A DNA stretch of 6,242 nt from Marinilabiliales bacterium (GTDB lineage Bacteria > Bacteroidota > Bacteroidia > Bacteroidales > BM523), in the NCBI GenBank assembly GCA_002869425.1, contig PKSZ01000645.1, positions 1 to 6,242 of the forward strand. Reading direction: 5' to 3'. The notes beneath the pieces are model-generated. The model did not search any database and was not told the DNA's origin. It saw nothing but the letters and a program-made list of their open reading frames with translations. Position numbers and translations under genes: made by a program. This document shows, piece after piece, positions 6,224 through 6,242 of this stretch; position 1 is the stretch's first letter, and every line of letters begins with the position of its first letter.

Positions 6224-6242
6224 ACCATTAATATTGTATCTC
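6038..6242 (+). CDS. Ig-like repeat protein, fragment after the TAG, running off the right edge
   Basis: 68 open codons in the same frame complete the Ig-like module begun at 5978: FFVSANGHN, then EYQWFYNGDS, LYHCVVSNEC and YIQLQIDT, and then start the next module (INIVS). The key landmarks, the core Trp and the last two Cys, are all in place, so the frame has not decayed after the stop. It has no start codon of its own, no ribosome-binding site and no signal peptide, and is supported only as a continuation of the long gene. The C-terminus, where a type IX sorting domain would be expected, is not in the window. Confidence 0.65.

Larger units (their letters stand above)
143..6242 (+). pseudogene. 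Giant SprB-repeat/Ig-repeat surface adhesin-like gene, interrupted by two in-frame stops, 3' end outside window
   Basis: Read in a single frame from the ATG at 143, the sequence encodes at least about 2,030 residues: a signal peptide, a beta-rich N-terminal region, one divergent and eight typical SprB-like repeats, two short and eleven long Ig-like modules, and the start of another. The frame is broken only by TGA (codon 586) and TAG (codon 1965). In both cases the repeat continues in the same frame immediately after the stop, so these are substitutions and not indels. By family knowledge, such proteins are exported by Sec and then by the type IX secretion system through a C-terminal sorting domain, and act in adhesion, gliding or matrix. 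That domain would lie beyond 6242. With the stops obeyed, the N-terminal piece has a signal peptide but no sorting domain, and later pieces have no signal peptide, so surface display should fail. A recent pseudogene, a base-call error or readthrough are all possible; the first two are likeliest. Confidence 0.75.

Noticed and set aside
143..6242. Genome-wide stop-codon reassignment (TGA to Gly, or TAG to an amino acid)
   Set aside because: Only one TGA and one TAG occur in about 2,030 codons; a reassigned codon should appear many times, and two different stops would both need reassigning. Kept only as a remote alternative.

Overview
The window holds one very long reading frame on the + strand. 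It begins with an ATG at 143 and runs off the right edge at 6242, so at least about 2,030 codons are present and the 3' end is missing. The frame is broken twice by single in-frame stop codons, TGA at 1898-1900 and TAG at 6035-6037. There is no frameshift anywhere in 6.1 kb, and the encoded repeats continue in register across both stops. A gene caller would therefore report two or three separate proteins, but the sequence reads as one giant secreted, cell-surface, adhesin-like protein, either recently broken by nonsense mutations or affected by base-call errors.

The organism is most likely a member of the Bacteroidota. The evidence is the low-to-moderate GC content, a TAnnTTTG-type -7 promoter element upstream, an N-terminal module of the 'YWVGGTGYWNDASHW' type, SprB-like repeats (the repeat family named after the Flavobacterium gliding adhesin SprB), and Cys-bearing YQW immunoglobulin-like repeats. 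These architectures are typical of large type IX secretion (T9SS) substrates, whose C-terminal sorting domain would lie beyond the right edge. Genus or family cannot be assigned from this window.

Layout: 1-142 is a short 5' region with a candidate promoter (-7 element at 92-99) and a weak AGGA ribosome-binding site. 143-211 encodes a signal peptide. 212-892 encodes a beta-rich N-terminal region. 893-1150 encodes a divergent SprB-like unit. 1151-3020 encodes eight SprB-like repeats, with the TGA inside the fourth. 3023-3482 encodes two short two-Cys Ig-like modules. 3485-6223 encodes eleven regular Ig-like modules of about 83 residues with three Cys each, with the TAG inside the last. 6224-6242 starts the next module. 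No other gene, RNA gene, mobile element, CRISPR array or terminator is supported; the other open frames are shadows of this gene.

The most notable observations are these: a TGA exactly at a Gly position that the next repeat encodes as GGA; a second, different stop in a still-intact frame; a stretch of about 877 codons (956-3586) with no lysine or arginine, and only three arginines in the whole 2,030 codons; and an invariant third cysteine in all eleven long Ig modules that is absent from the two short ones.
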